DNA of 64,000 bases from an uncultured Nitrospirota bacterium. GTDB taxonomy: Bacteria > Nitrospirota > Nitrospiria > Nitrospirales > UBA8639. How positions within the stretch are numbered: position 1 is the first letter of the stretch; each line of letters opens with the position of its first letter. Made by a program: the position numbers and the translations under genes. The notes beneath the pieces were generated by a model. It made no database searches. It saw only the letters and a program-made list of their open reading frames with translations, and was not told the DNA's origin. Below, piece by piece: positions 44,270 to 57,017 of the stretch. The stretch lies in contig CAKZPV010000031.1 of the NCBI GenBank assembly GCA_937139405.1, positions 186,001 to 250,000 on the forward strand. The letters run 5' to 3'.

Positions 44270-46771
44270 CTAGGCACTGGGTTCAGAGCTTGAATCCAAG
44301 ACCTCTGGGCTATCCACCCCAGATCCTTCAGGAGCCTCTTCTTCAGTTTCCGCCAATTTCGCCACTCCAACAAGACGATCATCATCTGGTAGGTCCATCA
44401 CTCGCACCCCTTGGGCATTGCGCCCGATTTCGCGAATGTCTCCCATGCGGGCCCGAAGAATCATGCCTTCAGCAGACATGAGCATGACTTCATCCGCTTC
44501 CCACACTTGATGGAAGGAAATGGCTGGCCCATTTTTCTCCGTCACTTTCACACTAATCACACCTTTGCCTGCTCGAGACTGTGTTCGATATTCCTCGACT
44601 TGTGTGCGTTTACCATAGCCTCGTTCTGTCACCGTCAAAATAGAGGATTGTGATTCGCTCGTAATCGTGACCATCCCGATAACCGCATTCTCTTTACTTA
44701 AGGCAATGCCTCGCACACCTCGCGCCGTTCGTCCGACAGGCCTCACATCCTCTTCACGAAAGCGAATGACAATCCCCAAACGCGTACCCAGCAAAATATC
44801 ACGAGTCCCATCGGTAATATCCACACCGAGAAGTCGGTCACCTTCTTCCAACGTCAACGCAATAATGCCACCTTGCCGGGGATGGCTAAAGGCAGAAAGA
44901 TCCGTTTTCTTGATATACCCCTTTTCCGTGGACATGACTACAAAATGATCTTGGCTAAATTCCCGAACAGGTAAAGTGGCCGTCACCCGTTCGCCTGGAT
45001 TCAAGGCCAAGACATTCACAATGGCTTTCCCTTTGCTCGAACGGCCGACATCTGGTAATTGATAGACCTTCAACCAATAGACTCGTCCTGAATCGGTAAA
45101 GAATAAAAGATAATCATGCGTTGACGCCGTGAAAATCTGTTCGACGAAATCTTCGTCTTTCACCCCCATTCCCACTTTACCTTTTCCACCACGATGCTGG
45201 GCACGATAGATAGATGCGGCGTTGCGTTTGATATAGCCAGCATGAGAAATGGTGACGACGACTTCCTCTTCCGCGATCAGATCCTCCATGTTTAATTCGG
45301 CTTCAACTGGAACAATTTGAGTCCTTCGGTCATCGGCAAACCGTTCTTGGATTTCTTGAATTTCTTGTTTGACGATGGCCCTGACCATTTCCTCGGATCC
45401 CAATATCGAACGTAAATGCTCAATACGGGCAAGCAATTCACGATATTCTTGAGCAAGTTTGTCTCGTTCCAATTGGGTGAGTCGTTGTAATCGCATATCC
45501 AAAATAGCATTGGCCTGCAATTCACTTAACTCGAACTGTTCCATGAGTCCATGCCGCGCTGTTTCTGGTGAAGAGGCGCCACGAATGAGGGCAATGACTT
45601 CATCAAGCGATTCAAGGGCCCGCTTCAAACCTTCTAAGATATGCGCCCTCTCTTCAGCTTTTCGCAGGTCGTAGGCGGTACGACGAACCACCACTTCTTT
45701 GCGATGCTCAATAAAAGCTTCAAGAATCTGCTTCAGGTTTAAGACCATCGGCCGGTTCTGCACCAACGCCAGCATGATGACCCCGAAGGTCGTCTGCATG
45801 TTGGTGTGTTTATACAGTTGGTTCAGAAGGACGGTGGGGTTTTCATTTCGCTTGAGTTCGATGACCATGCGAAGTCCATCTCGGTCGGATTCGTCGCGGA
45901 GGTCGGAGATGCCTTCGATTCGTTTCTCATGAATGAGCTCGGCAATTTTTTCAATGAGCTTGGCTTTGTTAACCTGATAAGGCAGTTCGGACACGATGAT
46001 CCGTCCCCGGTCCGTTTTTTCATCGACTTCAATTTCGGCTTTGGCGCGAAGCGTTAAGAGCCCTCGGCCTGTTTCATAGGCGTCTTTGATTCCCTGTGTC
46101 CCATAGATAAATCCCGCGGTTGGGAAATCCGGACCTGGGATACATTCCATCAGTTCTTGAATGGTGGATTCTGGACGATCCAACACGGCAATAAGACCGT
46201 TTATCACTTCCCCTAAATTATGTGGAGGAATGTTGGTGGCATACCCTACGGCGATTCCGCCTGCTCCATTGACCAACAAGTTCGGAACGCGGGCAGGCAA
46301 GACGACAGGCTCGACTGAGGATTCGTCATAGGTCGGGGCGAAATCGACGGTCTCCCGATCGATATCAACGAGCATTTCTTCAGCCAGCTTGGTTAACCGG
46401 GCTTCGGTATACCGCATCGCAGCCGCAGGATCACCATCGACTGAGCCATAATTGCCCTGGCCATCCACGAGTCGGTAACGCATGTTGAAATCCTGGGCCA
46501 AGCGGACCAATGTATCGTAAATCGCCGAATCACCATGTGGGTGATAGTTCCCCATAATTTCGCCAACAATTTTTGCTGACTTCCGATAGGCGCGCGCAGC
46601 TGCCAACCCCATTTCATTCATGCCATAAAGAATGCGGCGATGCACAGGCTTGAGACCATCACGCACATCTGGCAAGGCACGGCCCACGATGACGCTCATC
46701 GCATAGTCCAAATAGGACAAACGCATTTCATCTTCTAGGGCGATTTTTGTTAGACGGTCTTCAGGTGGCAT
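44270..46771 (-). CDS. gyrA: DNA gyrase subunit A
   Basis: An 833-residue subunit that cuts and religates DNA. The catalytic tyrosine is Tyr121 in [10 protein letters not shown]. The quinolone region [17 protein letters not shown] keeps Ser82 and Asp86, the sensitive-type residues. The C-terminal beta-pinwheel starts near residue 520 with a GyrA box ([13 protein letters not shown]), which separates it from ParC-type topoisomerase IV. The acidic tail ([18 protein letters not shown]) is normal. It lies 67 nt after gyrB on the minus strand. Confidence 0.97.
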   Translation of the reverse strand: MPPEDRLTKIALEDEMRLSYLDYAMSVIVGRALPDVRDGLKPVHRRILYGMNEMGLAAARAYRKSAKIVGEIMGNYHPHGDSAIYDTLVRLAQDFNMRYRLVDGQGNYGSVDGDPAAAMRYTEARLTKLAEEMLVDIDRETVDFAPTYDESSVEPVVLPARVPNLLVNGAGGIAVGYATNIPPHNLGEVINGLIAVLDRPESTIQELMECIPGPDFPTAGFIYGTQGIKDAYETGRGLLTLRAKAEIEVDEKTDRGRIIVSELPYQVNKAKLIEKIAELIHEKRIEGISDLRDESDRDGLRMVIELKRNENPTVLLNQLYKHTNMQTTFGVIMLALVQNRPMVLNLKQILEAFIEHRKEVVVRRTAYDLRKAEERAHILEGLKRALESLDEVIALIRGASSPETARHGLMEQFELSELQANAILDMRLQRLTQLERDKLAQEYRELLARIEHLRSILGSEEMVRAIVKQEIQEIQERFADDRRTQIVPVEAELNMEDLIAEEEVVVTISHAGYIKRNAASIYRAQHRGGKGKVGMGVKDEDFVEQIFTASTHDYLLFFTDSGRVYWLKVYQLPDVGRSSKGKAIVNVLALNPGERVTATLPVREFSQDHFVVMSTEKGYIKKTDLSAFSHPRQGGIIALTLEEGDRLLGVDITDGTRDILLGTRLGIVIRFREEDVRPVGRTARGVRGIALSKENAVIGMVTITSESQSSILTVTERGYGKRTQVEEYRTQSRAGKGVISVKVTEKNGPAISFHQVWEADEVMLMSAEGMILRARMGDIREIGRNAQGVRVMDLPDDDRLVGVAKLAETEEEAPEGSGVDSPEVLDSSSEPSA

Positions 46772-46838
46772 GGATTAGGAAAAAGTAAGAAGTGAAACGT
46801 GAGAAATAAACGAAAAGAATATTTTTGACTCCTTCACA

Positions 46839-50523
<3,685 letters not shown>

Positions 50524-50544
50524 AAATGTCTTTGAATAAGACCT

Positions 50545-51927
50545 CTAGGCCTTACCAATTTCTTCTTTAAGACTTTCGAGTGTGGCACGAAGCGTCGCAT
50601 CTGTTTCCTGAGATTTTTTCATCTGTTTGCAGGCATGGATAATCGTCGTGTGATCTTTGCCGCCAAAGTCCCTTCCAATTTCTGGGAAAGAAGCATCTGT
50701 CAGATCGCGACACAGAAACATCGCAATTTGCCTTGGATACACTAAGGTCTTGGTCCGTCGTTTGGATTTCAAATCAGATATTTTGACATGGAACCGGCTC
50801 GCCACCGCTTCTTGAATATCTTCAGCAGTAATGACCTTTCGTTTACCCCCAATAAGATCACGCAGAATATTTTTAGCCATCTCCACGTTGATTTTTTGAC
50901 CAGTCAGGGACGCATAAGCTCCAAGCCTGATAAGAGCACCTTCAATTTCCCGAATGTTACTTTTTAAATTGGCCGCAAGTAATTGAATCACATCCTCATT
51001 GATCGCTATTCCCTCTTCTTCTGATTTCTTACGAAGGATGGCAATACGAGTTTCCACGTCCGGTTGCTGGAGATCCGCAATAAGACCCCATTCAAAGCGG
51101 GAGCGCAACCGCTCCTCCATCGACGGCATTTCTTTGGGAAAGCGATCACTCGAGAGCACAATTTGTTTCCCAGCCTCATAGAGCGAATTGAAAGTATGAA
51201 AAAACTCCTCTTGTGTTCGTTCTTTGCCAGCCAGAAATTGAATATCATCTATGAGAAGCATGTCCACATTGCGATACCGTCTCCGTAATTCCATCATTTT
51301 GTCATAGCGAATGGAATTAATGACTTCATTGGTAAATTGTTCTGTGGTGACATAGGCAATACGAAGGTCCGTACGATCGGCGATATAATTTCCAATGGAA
51401 TTTAAGAGGTGGGTTTTCCCTAGCCCTACTCCACCATAAATAAATAAAGGGTTGTAGGCTTTTGCTGGAGATTCCGCTACAGCCAAACATGCGGCATGAG
51501 CAAATTGGTTACTAGCTCCTACCACAAACGTCTCAAATGTATATTTAGGATTCGGGAGTGGTTGGCGTCTTCCTTTTGAGGGCGGGGGAAGCGGATTACT
51601 TGGTTTCTTTGCTTGGGTTCCAATAATTTGAGAATTTGCTTTTTCTTCCTTCAAGACAAAAATGATATCTGTAGGCTTTATTCCTCCTGCATGGAGAAAG
51701 GCTTCAATTAACAAATCCTTATAGTTTCGTCCCAGCCATTCCCCAAAAAATTTATTAGGAACACGAATCGTCGCTTGCTCCTCAGAAATACCCTCAATTT
51801 CAAGGGGTTGAAACCATGTTTCTATGGCTTCGTCTCCTACTTTCGGACTGATAAATTCTAAAACATCAACCCAAGTTTTATTGATGTTTATATTATGAAT
51901 ATTCACATTATTCACAGATTTATTCAC
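50545..51927 (-). CDS. dnaA: Chromosomal replication initiator protein DnaA
   Basis: Up to 460 residues. Domain I (WVDVLEFISPKVGDEAIETWFQPL) and a short linker lead to the AAA+ domain: Walker A GGVGLGKTHL, Walker B LLIDDIQFL and sensor regions. Domain IV has the DnaA-box-binding helix FGGKDHTTIIHACKQ. The start is uncertain: in-frame GTGs lie at 51927, 51915 and 51906, with no ATG or ribosome-binding site, and all three fall in a run of DnaA-box-like sequences. Binding by DnaA there would repress its own gene. Transcribed with dnaN-gyrB-gyrA. Confidence 0.96.
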   Translation of the reverse strand: MNKSVNNVNIHNININKTWVDVLEFISPKVGDEAIETWFQPLEIEGISEEQATIRVPNKFFGEWLGRNYKDLLIEAFLHAGGIKPTDIIFVLKEEKANSQIIGTQAKKPSNPLPPPSKGRRQPLPNPKYTFETFVVGASNQFAHAACLAVAESPAKAYNPLFIYGGVGLGKTHLLNSIGNYIADRTDLRIAYVTTEQFTNEVINSIRYDKMMELRRRYRNVDMLLIDDIQFLAGKERTQEEFFHTFNSLYEAGKQIVLSSDRFPKEMPSMEERLRSRFEWGLIADLQQPDVETRIAILRKKSEEEGIAINEDVIQLLAANLKSNIREIEGALIRLGAYASLTGQKINVEMAKNILRDLIGGKRKVITAEDIQEAVASRFHVKISDLKSKRRTKTLVYPRQIAMFLCRDLTDASFPEIGRDFGGKDHTTIIHACKQMKKSQETDATLRATLESLKEEIGKA

Positions 51928-51928
51928 A
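51899..51928 (-). promoter_or_regulatory. Tandem DnaA-box-like sites at the dnaA 5' end
   Basis: Read on the minus strand, TGTGAATAA occurs at 51928-51920 and 51916-51908 and TGTGAATAT directly after at 51907-51899. They match the DnaA-box pattern TGTGNATAA at eight or nine positions. The first two are 12 bases apart. They overlap the first codons of dnaA. Confidence 0.6.
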
Positions 51929-52187
51929 GTTGTTAATAATTTATTAAAACAAATAGATGATGATCGCGATTACAATAAAATATATTCATACCCCATACAC
52001 AACTTTTCACAACTTCTTACGTCAACATGTACCCACTTTATCCTCATTTTGACATCACTCATTAGCCATATAAGTTCTCGACTTACCAAGAGATATACCG
52101 TCTAAAAAATTTCATACACAGAATTCTCAGGACCTACGACGACTACGACGACTATTTCTTTAGTTCTTATAAAGAAAGAAGTAACAA
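51929..52187. other. AT-rich dnaA upstream region, candidate oriC
   Basis: About 260 bases, very AT-rich (for example the segment 51929-51960), next to dnaA and its DnaA-box cluster. Partial box-like sequences occur near 51998-52013 (CATACACAACTTTTCACAA). This is the best origin candidate in the window, on position and composition only. The leftward dnaA promoter also lies here, but I could not choose one pair of hexamers. Confidence 0.5.
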
Positions 52188-52451
52188 TTAAATGACTACA
52201 GATAAATCATGTGAAAAAACTTGCTCTAACATTTCCTGATAGGAAATAGTCTTCTTAGTATTCACTCCGTCATGAGGTTGTTCACCCATATCTAAATTAC
52301 ACACCTGAGAAACAGGGATATTCTCTATGTTTTGTTCGTGATGAAGTAACAACAAAGAAATGGTGTTTTGAGTAGAATCTCCACTTGTACGAAGAGTGAA
52401 AATATCCCAATTTTCTATAGGTTTTACGCAAATATACAATATTTTTTTCAT
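52188..52451 (-). CDS. Small DsrE-superfamily-like protein (TusB/DsrH-type)
   Basis: An 87-residue protein: MKKILYICVKPIENWDIFTLR, TQNTISLLLLHHEQNIENIPVSQVCNLD and ISYQEMLEQVFSHDLSVVI. The strand-helix pattern and length fit the short TusB/DsrH branch of the DsrE fold, which helps relay persulfide sulfur, though the match is weak. Cys residues are at positions about 8 and 50. It lies 15 nt after another DsrE-like gene and is probably cotranscribed. A TTG-type start two codons earlier (52457) is possible. Confidence 0.6.
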   Translation of the reverse strand: MKKILYICVKPIENWDIFTLRTSGDSTQNTISLLLLHHEQNIENIPVSQVCNLDMGEQPHDGVNTKKTISYQEMLEQVFSHDLSVVI

Positions 52452-52466
52452 AGACAATTCTGAATA

Positions 52467-52811
52467 TTAAAAGGCTAAGACACGGTCAGCCTGTTCAAGA
52501 AGAGAGGCCATTTGTAAGGATGAGGATTCTTGAATCGTAAACTCTTCATCAAGAGAAAATGTCTCTCGGCTACCTTCTGGAAGAATGATAGGAATCTCAA
52601 GACTCTTTATCACCGGCAAATGTTTTTCAAGAATTTCGCCATCAGGTAAATCATAGGCATCATCAGAGACTAATTGTCTTGCATTATCCAAAAGAATAAT
52701 TGAGATTGGGTTAGGTCCAGTAGAAAGTCCCAATGCAATTCGTATAGCTTCTGAAGCTCTATGTGTTGTGGTTGGGTCCTCACGAATAAGGACAACAAGT
52801 TGTTTAGGCAT
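52467..52811 (-). CDS. DsrE/DsrF-like small protein
   Basis: A 114-residue protein with the DsrE-type opening QLVVLIREDPTTTHRASEAIRIALGLS, the strand PISIILLDNARQLVSDDAYDL and the closing ASLLEQADRVLAF. It lacks the Cys found in active DsrE, so it may be structural or act with the following gene. A TTG at 52820 is an alternative start. It is the first gene of the pair and has a plausible promoter 130 nt upstream. Setting next to dnaA is unusual for a sulfur-relay gene. Confidence 0.68.
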   Translation of the reverse strand: MPKQLVVLIREDPTTTHRASEAIRIALGLSTGPNPISIILLDNARQLVSDDAYDLPDGEILEKHLPVIKSLEIPIILPEGSRETFSLDEEFTIQESSSLQMASLLEQADRVLAF

Positions 52812-52934
52812 AGCTTGCAATATAATTAGGTCAAATACCTAAGTTAGATATATTTTTTTATCTTTTTCTATGAAGAAATTTAAAGAAAACTAGAATGGGT
52901 AAATTATCATTTCTTATTGAAAAATAAGAAAAAA

Positions 52935-52963
52935 ACCCTAGCACCAGTCAAAAAAAATGTCAA
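52935..52963 (-). promoter_or_regulatory. Promoter for the two DsrE-like genes
   Basis: On the minus strand, a perfect TTGACA (complement of 52958-52963) and TAGGGT (complement of 52935-52940) are 17 bases apart. The -10 is weak. The leader to 52811 would be about 115 nt. Confidence 0.5.
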
Positions 52964-52964
52964 G

Positions 52965-53007
52965 AAAAAAGCAGGGTATTTTTCAATACAGAATACTCCT
53001 AATACCC
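52965..53007 (-). terminator. Possible terminator at the hisS 3' end
   Basis: On the minus strand, GGGTATT and AATACCC pair around a 20-nt loop and are followed by GCTTTTTTC. The stem includes the hisS stop codon. The T-run ends one base before the -35 element of the next promoter. Confidence 0.5.
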
Positions 53008-54246
53008 AGTTTGAATTCTTTGGATTATTTCCTTTAGTTTGACGATTTCCTGTGCCTTCGTTTGCATATTTCGGAGTATGGCATTTTCTGAATTGACTTC
53101 ATCGTCTCCGAGGATAATGGCATATTCTGCTCTAAGCTTATCAGCTGAACGTAGGAGAGCTTTTAGGGTCTTCCCTTTATGATCGGTATCGGCTCGAATC
53201 CCGGCTTGTCGAAGCTCGTGTAGGAGTTTAAAGGCCTGAGGCTTTCCGATAACTCCGAAGCCGGCGACGAAAAAGAGAGGCACTTTCTTGCTTGATATTT
53301 CCTCTGAAAGGAGGAGAGTGACGCGTTCTAATCCGACTGCAAATCCAATAGCCGGAGTTGGCGGGCCTTGAAGAGCATGAAAGAGACCGTCATAGCGTCC
53401 TCCAGCTCCGATGGTACTTTGGGCTCCTAAATGGGGAGAAGTGATTTCGAACGTGGTTCGAGAATAATAATCGAGTCCTCTGACAAGTCGATGGTTGATG
53501 GAATAAGGAATTTCAAGGGCGCTTAGACCATCAAGGACAGCTTGAAAATGAGTCTTGGATTTGTCTGAGAGGTAGTTGATTAAGGTTGGAGCCCCTTCTG
53601 TGCTTTTCTGACATACCGGAACTTTACAGTCTAAAATCCGCAGGGGATTGGTTAAGTATCGCCTTTGGCAATTTCCACAGAGAATATTAAGTCGGGGTTC
53701 TAGAAATTCCTTGAGTTTCTGAATATAGACTTCTCGGTCATCAGGGGTTCCAATAGAGTTGACATGTAAGGTCAAGTCCATCAGCCCTAAGGTCAAGAAG
53801 AATTGCCATAACAAAACAATAACTTCCACATCAATAAGAGGGTCATCTGTGCCTAATGCTTCGACCCCAAATTGATGAAATTGCCGATAGCGACCGGCTT
53901 GAGGGCGTTCATGGCGAAACATGGGCCCTAAATAAAACAATTTTCGTGCTGTAGGAGAATCTAACAGCTTATGTTCAAGGACGGCTCTAACGACTCCAGC
54001 CGTACCTTCTGGTCTCAAGGTCAACGAACTGCCATCTCGGTCGGGAAACGTATACATTTCCTTTTCGACAATGTCCGTTGTGCCCCCGATACTCCTGGAA
54101 TATAGTTCGGTAAACTCAAATATAGGAATTCGAATTTCAGAAAAGCCATATTGAGTAGCCATTGTTCGAGCAACCATCTCAATATGCTGCCATTGGGAGG
54201 CTTGCTGGGGAAGGATATCCTTAAGCCCTTTGACTGATCGCAACAC
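52999..54246 (-). CDS. hisS: Histidine-tRNA ligase
   Basis: A 415-residue class II synthetase. Motif 1 surrounds YGFSEIRIPIFEFTELYSRSIGGTTDIVEKEMY, motif 2 is RPEGTAGVVRA with FRHERPQAGRYRQFHQFGVE, and HisA-type RGLDYYSRTTFE and motif 3 PAIGFAVGLERV follow. The C-terminal anticodon-binding domain begins near VPLFFVAGFG. Length is typical. The start is GTG at 54246, with AGGAA about 6 nt upstream. It is divergent from rpmH. Confidence 0.96.
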   Translation of the reverse strand: MLRSVKGLKDILPQQASQWQHIEMVARTMATQYGFSEIRIPIFEFTELYSRSIGGTTDIVEKEMYTFPDRDGSSLTLRPEGTAGVVRAVLEHKLLDSPTARKLFYLGPMFRHERPQAGRYRQFHQFGVEALGTDDPLIDVEVIVLLWQFFLTLGLMDLTLHVNSIGTPDDREVYIQKLKEFLEPRLNILCGNCQRRYLTNPLRILDCKVPVCQKSTEGAPTLINYLSDKSKTHFQAVLDGLSALEIPYSINHRLVRGLDYYSRTTFEITSPHLGAQSTIGAGGRYDGLFHALQGPPTPAIGFAVGLERVTLLLSEEISSKKVPLFFVAGFGVIGKPQAFKLLHELRQAGIRADTDHKGKTLKALLRSADKLRAEYAIILGDDEVNSENAILRNMQTKAQEIVKLKEIIQRIQTGY

Positions 54247-54366
54247 GAAAATTCCTGTTCTTTTGTAGGGAAAATGGGAAGAAAAACAATTTCGACTATA
54301 TCTTCAAGCCCCTACCCAGTCAACGAACTGGTTCTAAGCTAGCATGGGATTGCTCCGAGAATACGT

Positions 54367-54395
54367 TTGACTCTCATCCCATTCACCCATAGAAT
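54367..54395 (+). promoter_or_regulatory. Promoter of the rpmH operon
   Basis: TTGACT at 54367-54372 and TAGAAT at 54390-54395 are separated by 17 bases. The start would be near 54402, 34 nt before the rpmH ATG. Confidence 0.75.
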
Positions 54396-54435
54396 GTTCA
54401 GTTCATAAGAAAATGGTCTAAAGGAGAACAGTATC

Positions 54436-54582
54436 ATGTCGTTTACGTCGCGAAAGCCTTCGAATCTAAAGAGAAAACGAGACCATGGGTTTCGGAAGCG
54501 GATGAGTACCAAGAATGGAAGAAAAGTTCTTGCTCGCCGACGGAAAAAAGGGAGAGCCAAACTGACCGTTTCTGATGAGTAG
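54436..54582 (+). CDS. rpmH: 50S ribosomal protein L34
   Basis: A 48-residue, very basic ribosomal protein. It reads [18 protein letters not shown] then [20 protein letters not shown], matching the L34 pattern (RKRMxTxxGRxVLxxRRxKGR). AAGGAG lies 9 nt before the ATG. Its stop overlaps the rnpA GTG by one base (TAGTG), so the two are coupled. It opens rpmH-rnpA-yidD-yidC, the classic arrangement beside the dnaA region. Confidence 0.95.
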   Translation: MSFTSRKPSNLKRKRDHGFRKRMSTKNGRKVLARRRKKGRAKLTVSDE

Positions 54583-54947
54583 TGGGTGCATGGGAGGGTT
54601 CCCCATTTTTCTTAAAAAAGAAACATGAGTATGATGGGGTGAAGGCAACGGGTTCCGTATCAAGGAACCCATTTTTTACCATTATTCATTCCAAAGTACC
54701 CAAAGAGGAATGTCCTCGTGTTGGAGTGGTTGTAGGGCGTCGGGTCGGCAAAGCAGTTACGAGGAATCGGTTAAAACGGATCACGCGAGAACTCGTTCGA
54801 GCTTCCCATTCCAATATGGCCTTCGGCCATCACTGTATCGCTTATCCCAAGGTTAAAATTCTTCGTGCCAAGTTTCAGGACGTCGAGATTGCTTGGTCCC
54901 AGATGTTGAAAAAGATTGGCATGCTCCAATCTATGAGGCCAGAATGA
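54582..54947 (+). CDS. rnpA: Ribonuclease P protein component
   Basis: Up to 121 residues. RNase P protein binds the catalytic RNA and the 5' leader of pre-tRNA. It has FFLKKKHEYDGVKATG at the start, RVGVVVGRRVGKAVTRNRLKRITRE (the conserved RNR block at residues 61-63) and a C-terminal helix. The GTG at 54582 overlaps the rpmH stop. The N-terminus is shorter than usual before the KKKxE element. Its stop overlaps the yidD ATG (ATGA). Confidence 0.93.
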   Translation: MGAWEGSPFFLKKKHEYDGVKATGSVSRNPFFTIIHSKVPKEECPRVGVVVGRRVGKAVTRNRLKRITRELVRASHSNMAFGHHCIAYPKVKILRAKFQDVEIAWSQMLKKIGMLQSMRPE

Positions 54948-55153
54948 CCTGGATCTTGAGAAAAATAATTAGGGTATATCAGTATGGCATTTCTCCATAC
55001 GTCGGAGTCTGTTGCCGTTTTGAACCGACTTGTTCTCACTATACGATGCAGGCTATTGAGAAACATGGGTCATTAAAAGGACTATGGTTAGGTGTGAGTC
55101 GTCTCCTCAAGTGTCATCCCTTCCATTCTGGTGGCCTGGATCCGGTTCCCTGA
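54944..55153 (+). CDS. yidD: Membrane-protein insertion efficiency factor YidD
   Basis: A 69-residue protein. The family signature is RKIIRVYQYGISPYVGVCCRFEPTCSHYTMQAIEKHG followed by GLWLGVSRLLKCHPFHSGGLDPVP. Conserved Cys in CRFxPTCSxY and KCHPxxxGGxDPVP are all present. It assists YidC in inserting inner-membrane proteins. The ATG overlaps the rnpA stop by 4 nt; the frame upstream of it is shadow. Confidence 0.94.
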   Translation: MTWILRKIIRVYQYGISPYVGVCCRFEPTCSHYTMQAIEKHGSLKGLWLGVSRLLKCHPFHSGGLDPVP

Positions 55154-55223
55154 TTTCAGCGTCACGATCTTCATTCCAACTGAAAATTGCTACCAGTGTT
55201 TATGAGACTTCAGGTTTAACAAG

Positions 55224-56999
55224 ATGGAAAAGCGCGTCGTTCTTTTCCTAGTGCTTTCCCTTGGGATAATTTTTGGGTACGACCTTCTCCTGAAGGAACT
55301 CGGCTACTCTCCGTTTTCCAACTCACCGATTATCGATGAAGAAATTTATAAAGAAGAGTCACAAGATGGTTCGCGAACTGATCGTTCGTCTTCTGCACCC
55401 GCCGACTCAGCTCTAGAAGATCCCACAATTTCTTCAGATAACCCTGAATTAATGGCCGATCAGGCTGTCGTGGTGAATGAGGAAGTTCTTTTTATTGAGA
55501 CGCCCTTGGTCCGAGTCGGGCTTTCCAATCAAGGAGCAGTCATCACCTCTTGGGAATTAAAAAAGTTTCTCACACAAACTGAAGAGAACACTCCTGTTCA
55601 ATTGGTCTATACGAATGGGCAATATCCAGGGCCGTTAACCCTGAGGTCAGAAGGCCATGAAGCGTTGACCACCACACTTCGCGAAAACCCCTACCAAGTG
55701 AAAAAAGATTTTGAGAAACTGGATGAAAGAAATCCTACTGGAAGAGTGGTGTTCACCTACGAGTCAGATGACTCTGACGTGTGGGTGGAAAAAGTACTCA
55801 TCTTTCATTACGACTCGTATGTGGTGGATTTGGAAATCCGCACACGCGGAATACCTGAAAAGTTGGATTTAGTCTTAGGGACCAACTTTGGGCTGGTGGA
55901 ATGGGGGCAAGGATTTATCGGGTTATTAGGATCGGCCTGGATGATGGGGGAGGAATTGGTCAAAGAATCGCCTGAGGCAGACAACCCCACCATTCGTCGA
56001 GAAGGTCCTGTGAAGTGGCTGGCCCTCCAAGATAAATATTTTATTAGCGTCTTTATGCCCGAAAAAGCAGCGGGTCTTGTTGCAAAACTTGAAAATGAAA
56101 GTGTGGTATCCGCTGCCCTTAATTTACCCCTCGGAGATGAGGGACAAGTCCATAAAGCGCGCCTCTATGCGGGCCCCAAACAATTTGACGTCCTGAAATC
56201 GTTTGAAATAGGCCTGGAAGATACGATTGATTTTGGTTGGTTTATTTATGACAGTTTTGAGCCGGTCAAGTTCGTAGCCAAACCACTATTTTCGGTTCTC
56301 CGATCTATCAATGAGTATACGAACAATTTTGGGTGGGCCATTATTATCTTGACCTGCGGCATAAAATTGTTGTTCGTCCCTTTGCAATACAAAAGCTATA
56401 AATCCATGCAAGGGATGAAGACGATCCAGGGCCCAGTTGCAAAGCTCCAAGAAAAATATAAAGACGACAAACAAAAGCTCAACACCGAATTGATGAAGCT
56501 CTACAAAGAGCATAAGGTCAACCCCGTTGGCGGATGCCTTCCAATGTTTCTCCAGATGCCGGTTTTCATTGCCTTATTTAACATTTTGTATATGACCATT
56601 GATTTGCGCCAAGCTCCCTTTATGCTATGGATTCATGATCTGTCCATACAGGATCCCTTTTATGTGTTACCTGTGCTGATGGGGGCGTCGATGTTCGTAC
56701 AGCAAAAAATTATGCCGACAACGGCCGACCCCAATATGGCCAAAATGATGCTGATTTTGCCGATTGGTTTGACCTTTTTATTTGTGACATTCCCTGCTGG
56801 CCTCGTATTATATTGGGTCACGAATAATGTGTTAACGATTGCTCAACAATTTGTTACAGATCGCTACGTTCTCCCTCCACCAAAACCAGGGACAACCGAA
56901 GTTGCCAAGACTGCACCATCATCTGGTCCTGAAAAGCCCGACAAGCCAGGAAAAAAGAAATCCTCTTCTCAGCAATCAGGTAAGTCCAAAAAATCCTAA
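55224..56999 (+). CDS. yidC: Membrane protein insertase YidC
   Basis: A 591-residue inner-membrane insertase. A first transmembrane segment (VVLFLVLSLGIIFGYDLLL) is followed by a Ser/Asp-rich linker and a large periplasmic beta domain (about 85-350). The conserved core has GWAIIILTCGIKLLFVPLQYKSYKSMQ with the groove Arg replaced by Lys-type residues around KLLF, then NPVGGCLPMFLQMPVFIALFNILY and LVLYWVTNNVLTIAQQ. The tail is Lys/Ser/Pro-rich. It is 70 nt after yidD. Confidence 0.95.
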   Translation: MEKRVVLFLVLSLGIIFGYDLLLKELGYSPFSNSPIIDEEIYKEESQDGSRTDRSSSAPADSALEDPTISSDNPELMADQAVVVNEEVLFIETPLVRVGLSNQGAVITSWELKKFLTQTEENTPVQLVYTNGQYPGPLTLRSEGHEALTTTLRENPYQVKKDFEKLDERNPTGRVVFTYESDDSDVWVEKVLIFHYDSYVVDLEIRTRGIPEKLDLVLGTNFGLVEWGQGFIGLLGSAWMMGEELVKESPEADNPTIRREGPVKWLALQDKYFISVFMPEKAAGLVAKLENESVVSAALNLPLGDEGQVHKARLYAGPKQFDVLKSFEIGLEDTIDFGWFIYDSFEPVKFVAKPLFSVLRSINEYTNNFGWAIIILTCGIKLLFVPLQYKSYKSMQGMKTIQGPVAKLQEKYKDDKQKLNTELMKLYKEHKVNPVGGCLPMFLQMPVFIALFNILYMTIDLRQAPFMLWIHDLSIQDPFYVLPVLMGASMFVQQKIMPTTADPNMAKMMLILPIGLTFLFVTFPAGLVLYWVTNNVLTIAQQFVTDRYVLPPPKPGTTEVAKTAPSSGPEKPDKPGKKKSSSQQSGKSKKS

Positions 57000-57017
57000 C
57001 CCCAGGTGTCCTTGCGA

